Positions 49,196-51,723 of a stretch of DNA of 51,723 nucleotides are shown in pieces. The position numbers and the translations under genes were made by a program. Below the pieces are notes generated by a model that saw only the letters and a list, made by a program, of their open reading frames with translations, was not told where the DNA came from and did not search any database. Origin of the DNA: Brevibacillus porteri (GTDB lineage Bacteria > Bacillota > Bacilli > Brevibacillales > Brevibacillaceae); NCBI RefSeq assembly GCF_003013475.1, contig NZ_PXZO01000041.1, positions 1 to 51,723 of the forward strand, written 5' to 3'. Positions within the stretch are counted from its first letter, which is position 1; each line of letters starts with the position of its first letter.

Positions 49196-50155
49196 TTGGC
49201 CGAAACGGTCCTCTCAGTAAAAGGATTGCAAAAAGCGATTGGCAAAAAGTCGATCATTCATGATATTACGTTTGATGTTTTCGCCGGAGAGGTATTTGGA
49301 TTTCTCGGGCCGAATGGCGCAGGCAAAACCACTACGATCCGCATGCTCGTTGGATTGGCAAAATCCGATGGGGGAGATATTCGCATCGGAGGCATCTCCC
49401 TTCAGGAACAGTTTCCGCAAGCAATTGCGCAGGTTGGTTGTATCGTCGAAAATCCGGAGCTATACAAGTTTTTGACGGGTAGAGAGAATCTGGAGCAGTT
49501 TGCGAGAATGAGCGGTGGTATTACTCCTGAGCGTATTGAGGAAATCGTCCGCTTCGTTGATTTGGAGAGGGCAATTGATGATAAGGTAAAAACGTACTCA
49601 CTCGGAATGAGGCAGCGTCTGGGGATCGCGCAGGCACTTTTGCATCGTCCGAAAATATTGATCCTGGACGAACCGACGAACGGTTTGGACCCGGCGGGGA
49701 TTCGTGAGTTGCGCCAGTTTATTCGCAAGCTTGCCGAGGAGGAAGGGCTCGCTGTCTTCATTTCGAGTCATCTTCTCAGTGAAATCGAGATGATGTGTGA
49801 CCGGGTGGCGATTATCAGCCAAGGGAAGGTCATTTCGGTTGGATTAGTCAAAGAACTGATGGAGCAGTTTGCTGATCAGGTCGATTGGAAAATCCCGTCT
49901 TCCCACATACAGAAGGCCGAGGAAGTCCTGCGGAAACTACCAGCAGTGACAGATGTGTGGGTGGTCAGTGAAGAGCGTCTGAAATCACGCATGGACATAG
50001 AAAAAGTGAGTGAGGCTAACCAAGCATTGGTCAATGGTGGCATACCTGTGATGGGAATTGCGACAAAGACGGTTACACTGGAAGACCTGTTCCTTACATT
50101 GACGGGAGGAGGGGGAAGTCATGGAGCAGAGCATGGTGGGGCTCGTACAGAATGA
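49196..50155 (+). CDS. ABC transporter ATP-binding protein
   Basis: 319 residues from TTG 49196, 6 bases after AGGAGGG; ATG 49172 has no proper site. Walker A GPNGAGKTTT (38-47), Q-loop region CIVENPELYKFLTGRENL, signature YSLGMRQRLGIAQALL, Walker B ILILDEPTNGLDP, switch His in SSHLLSE. Class of exporters with a separate permease, as in bacitracin or lantibiotic resistance and other ABC-2 systems. The last 35 bases overlap the permease gene. Confidence 0.94.
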   Translation: MAETVLSVKGLQKAIGKKSIIHDITFDVFAGEVFGFLGPNGAGKTTTIRMLVGLAKSDGGDIRIGGISLQEQFPQAIAQVGCIVENPELYKFLTGRENLEQFARMSGGITPERIEEIVRFVDLERAIDDKVKTYSLGMRQRLGIAQALLHRPKILILDEPTNGLDPAGIRELRQFIRKLAEEEGLAVFISSHLLSEIEMMCDRVAIISQGKVISVGLVKELMEQFADQVDWKIPSSHIQKAEEVLRKLPAVTDVWVVSEERLKSRMDIEKVSEANQALVNGGIPVMGIATKTVTLEDLFLTLTGGGGSHGAEHGGARTE

Positions 50156-51116
50156 AACCATAAAATTGCTGCGTCGGCGCCGTTTTCTCGTCGTCGTGCT
50201 GATCTTGGCGATTCTGATCCCGATTTTTACATACGCACAGTATCGCTCGGTTGTCACTGCACAAGAACGAATGGGGACGACCGACTGGCGCCCGTTATTA
50301 ACCCAACAAATCGTCGATATGCAAAACAGGCTGGCATCAAGCCGTCTTCCTGAAGAGTGGCGGGATTTTATCAAGGTCAGGATCGCACAGCAGCAATATT
50401 ATTTGGATCATGACATTAACCCGATGGCGCCGGGTGGACCTACATTCGCCCGTGGCTTTATGGATCAGGCCATTTCGATGTTTTTGCCGATGATTATCGT
50501 CGTACTCGCTGTCGACCTCGTATCTTCAGAGTTTAGCGAGGGGACGGTAAAGCTTCTATTAACGCGACCCGTACGGCGTTGGAAGGTATTGACCAGCAAA
50601 TACATCACCCTGCTGCTGTTTACCTCTCTCACGGTTCTCACGACACTGATTCTCGCTTATTTACTCTCTGGGGTCGTATTTGGCTATTCGGGATGGGACC
50701 TGCCCATTTTGACTGGCTTTGAAGTAGCGGGAGGAGAACTGGAGACATCTGGCGCTTTCATGCTGCCACAATGGCAATTTTTGCTGATGCAATATGGGCT
50801 AGGCTGGTTCGTCTGCGTCGTGGTTGCCACGGTCACACTTATGGTCTCTGTTTTGGTTCGGAGTGCGGCTGCTGGGATGGGAATTATGATGGCAGCATTA
50901 ATTAGCGGAACGATCCTGACGCAGATGGCATCCTCCTGGGAATCGTCCAAATACTTGTTCGTGGTAAATTTGCAGCTTACGGATTACCTAAATGGAACAC
51001 TACCTCCGATTAAAGGGATGACGTTGCCGTTCTCGCTGACCGTGTTGAGTGTATGGGCGATCGCAGCGCTGATCATTGCGTACGCGACCTTTATCCGTAA
51101 GGATGTCACATCCTAA
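50121..51116 (+). CDS. ABC-2 type permease
   Basis: 331 residues. Six membrane helices: helix 1 about 23-40 after a basic tail (LLRRRRFLVVVL), a large extracytoplasmic loop, then five in the second half; EFSEGTVKLLLTRPVRRWKVLTSKY is the conserved ABC-2 coupling segment (in parts: SEFSEGTVKLLLTRP). Partner of the overlapping ATPase gene; GGAGGAGGGGG lies within the ATPase reading frame. Substrate unknown. Confidence 0.92.
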   Translation: MEQSMVGLVQNETIKLLRRRRFLVVVLILAILIPIFTYAQYRSVVTAQERMGTTDWRPLLTQQIVDMQNRLASSRLPEEWRDFIKVRIAQQQYYLDHDINPMAPGGPTFARGFMDQAISMFLPMIIVVLAVDLVSSEFSEGTVKLLLTRPVRRWKVLTSKYITLLLFTSLTVLTTLILAYLLSGVVFGYSGWDLPILTGFEVAGGELETSGAFMLPQWQFLLMQYGLGWFVCVVVATVTLMVSVLVRSAAAGMGIMMAALISGTILTQMASSWESSKYLFVVNLQLTDYLNGTLPPIKGMTLPFSLTVLSVWAIAALIIAYATFIRKDVTS

Positions 51117-51204
51117 TTTAACAAATTCCGTTACTTAATGACATGTTTGCTCGTCTTTACCATGACGAATGAAAAAGACAGCGAGAGGAGAAAGACGAAA
51201 CAGA

Positions 51205-51645
51205 ATGGACGTATTATGGAAAGCAGGCTCGGTGACACTATCTGGCATGTTTGAGCTGTGGGCAGCGATCCCTGTAGGTTTTATGTTGCAACTACCACCG
51301 GTTCTGATCGGAATATTTAGTGCGGTGGGTGCGATTATCAGCGCAGGTGTCGTCATTTTTCTGGGAGGTTCTTTGCGCACCTGGCTGTTAAAGCGTGTAG
51401 AGAAACGGAGCAAGCGTCAGGGGCGCATGTGGCAGATATGGGATAAATACGGAGTGGTCGGCCTTGGTCTCGCTTCGCCGCTTTTAACGGGAGCCCCACT
51501 GGGAGCTGCTATTGGTATCTCGCTGGGAGCCCCTACGAAAAAGCTCATGCTGTGGATGTCGGTGGGCATCATTATCTGGAGTGTGTTATTGACGGCAGGA
51601 GTGGCTTTTGGTCTGTTGCAATTCATGGTACCAGAAACGAAATAG
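51205..51645 (+). CDS. Small multidrug-export-like membrane protein
   Basis: 146 residues, four hydrophobic segments. Pattern of the Sm_multidrug_ex family (PF06695): MFELWAAIPVGFML at the start, a middle loop with many Lys/Arg (LKRVEKRSKRQGRMWQIWDKYG), then GLGLASPLLTGAPLGAAIGISLGAP. Substrate unknown. I chose ATG 51205; its GAGGAG is about 14 bases away, and ATG 51169, 12 codons earlier, is possible but has no site. Ends the visible transcript. Confidence 0.78.
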   Translation: MDVLWKAGSVTLSGMFELWAAIPVGFMLQLPPVLIGIFSAVGAIISAGVVIFLGGSLRTWLLKRVEKRSKRQGRMWQIWDKYGVVGLGLASPLLTGAPLGAAIGISLGAPTKKLMLWMSVGIIIWSVLLTAGVAFGLLQFMVPETK

Positions 51646-51673
51646 AGCTATATGCATGAAACCGCCAATTTTG

Positions 51674-51723
51674 AACTGCACCCCAATTGTTAGACACAAC
51701 TAACGATTGGAGGTGCAGTTTTT
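51674..51723 (+). terminator. Long terminator-like hairpin at the window edge
   Basis: Arms 51674-51693 and 51700-51720 pair over 20 bp with one bulge and one G-T pair, loop ACACAA, followed by T-run. It is longer than the other terminators here. It may instead be one end of a mobile element cut by the window. Confidence 0.75.

Overview
The window looks like chromosomal DNA of an aerobic, endospore-forming Firmicute of the Brevibacillus/Paenibacillus type; Brevibacillus is my best guess. Reasons: a dense tRNA operon, strong AGGAGG ribosome sites, intermediate GC, an alpha/beta spore protein (SASP), SpoVAC/SpoVAD/SpoVAEb, a SleB-type cortex hydrolase, YtfI/YtfJ, YhaM, and a 1148-residue pyruvate carboxylase. 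I see no phage, insertion sequence, CRISPR array or rRNA.

Layout. 1-1465: twelve tRNA genes in one operon with a strong terminator. 1.7-5.6 kb: a cytoplasmic histidine kinase (minus strand), a TerC-family membrane protein, and a YkoP-like/diacylglycerol-glycosyltransferase-like pair. 5.6-12.2 kb: a spore block with a SASP behind a sigma-G-type promoter, DUF1657, a DUF421-DUF1657 fusion, spoVAC-spoVAD-spoVAEb, a SleB-like hydrolase, an SLH-3D wall protein, and ytfI-ytfJ with a possible sigma-F promoter. 12.3-16.5 kb (minus): an orphan protein and pyruvate carboxylase. 16.6-21.3 kb: a gamma-glutamylcyclotransferase-like protein, a hypothetical protein, thiol peroxidase, a TetR/MBL-hydrolase operon behind three identical-pattern operators, a lipoprotein and a pseudouridine synthase. 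21.3-24.3 kb: homogentisate degradation (FAA hydrolase, homogentisate dioxygenase, flavin reductase) with a cre-like site inside a promoter.

24.4-32.7 kb: PspC, a coiled-coil microprotein, an LLM-oxidoreductase/TetR operon (minus) with an operator at its start site, methionine aminopeptidase (minus), NadE plus an MBL hydrolase, DUF2062 (minus), then DedA/YkvA/YhaM. 32.7-37.9 kb: a secreted YcdB/YcdC-like protein, then an unrecognised cluster (winged-helix-like protein with a coiled coil, a separate paralogous coiled-coil protein, and a SEC-C protein with a recombinase-like core-binding segment). 38-51.7 kb: an Fsr-type exporter, a PfkB kinase, a 45-residue spore-protein candidate, an LCP wall-polymer ligase, small hypothetical genes, a dienoyl-CoA-reductase-like enzyme with a TetR/FadR-like palindrome, a YtnP-like lactonase, an MFS exporter, a GDSL esterase, and an ABC exporter followed by a small membrane exporter-like protein.

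Two themes stand out: spore germination and dipicolinic acid traffic (5.6-12.2 kb), and several small local regulatory circuits in which the operator can be read in the DNA. The least explained unit is the 34.5-37.9 kb cluster. All functional calls come from reading motifs; no database search was run.
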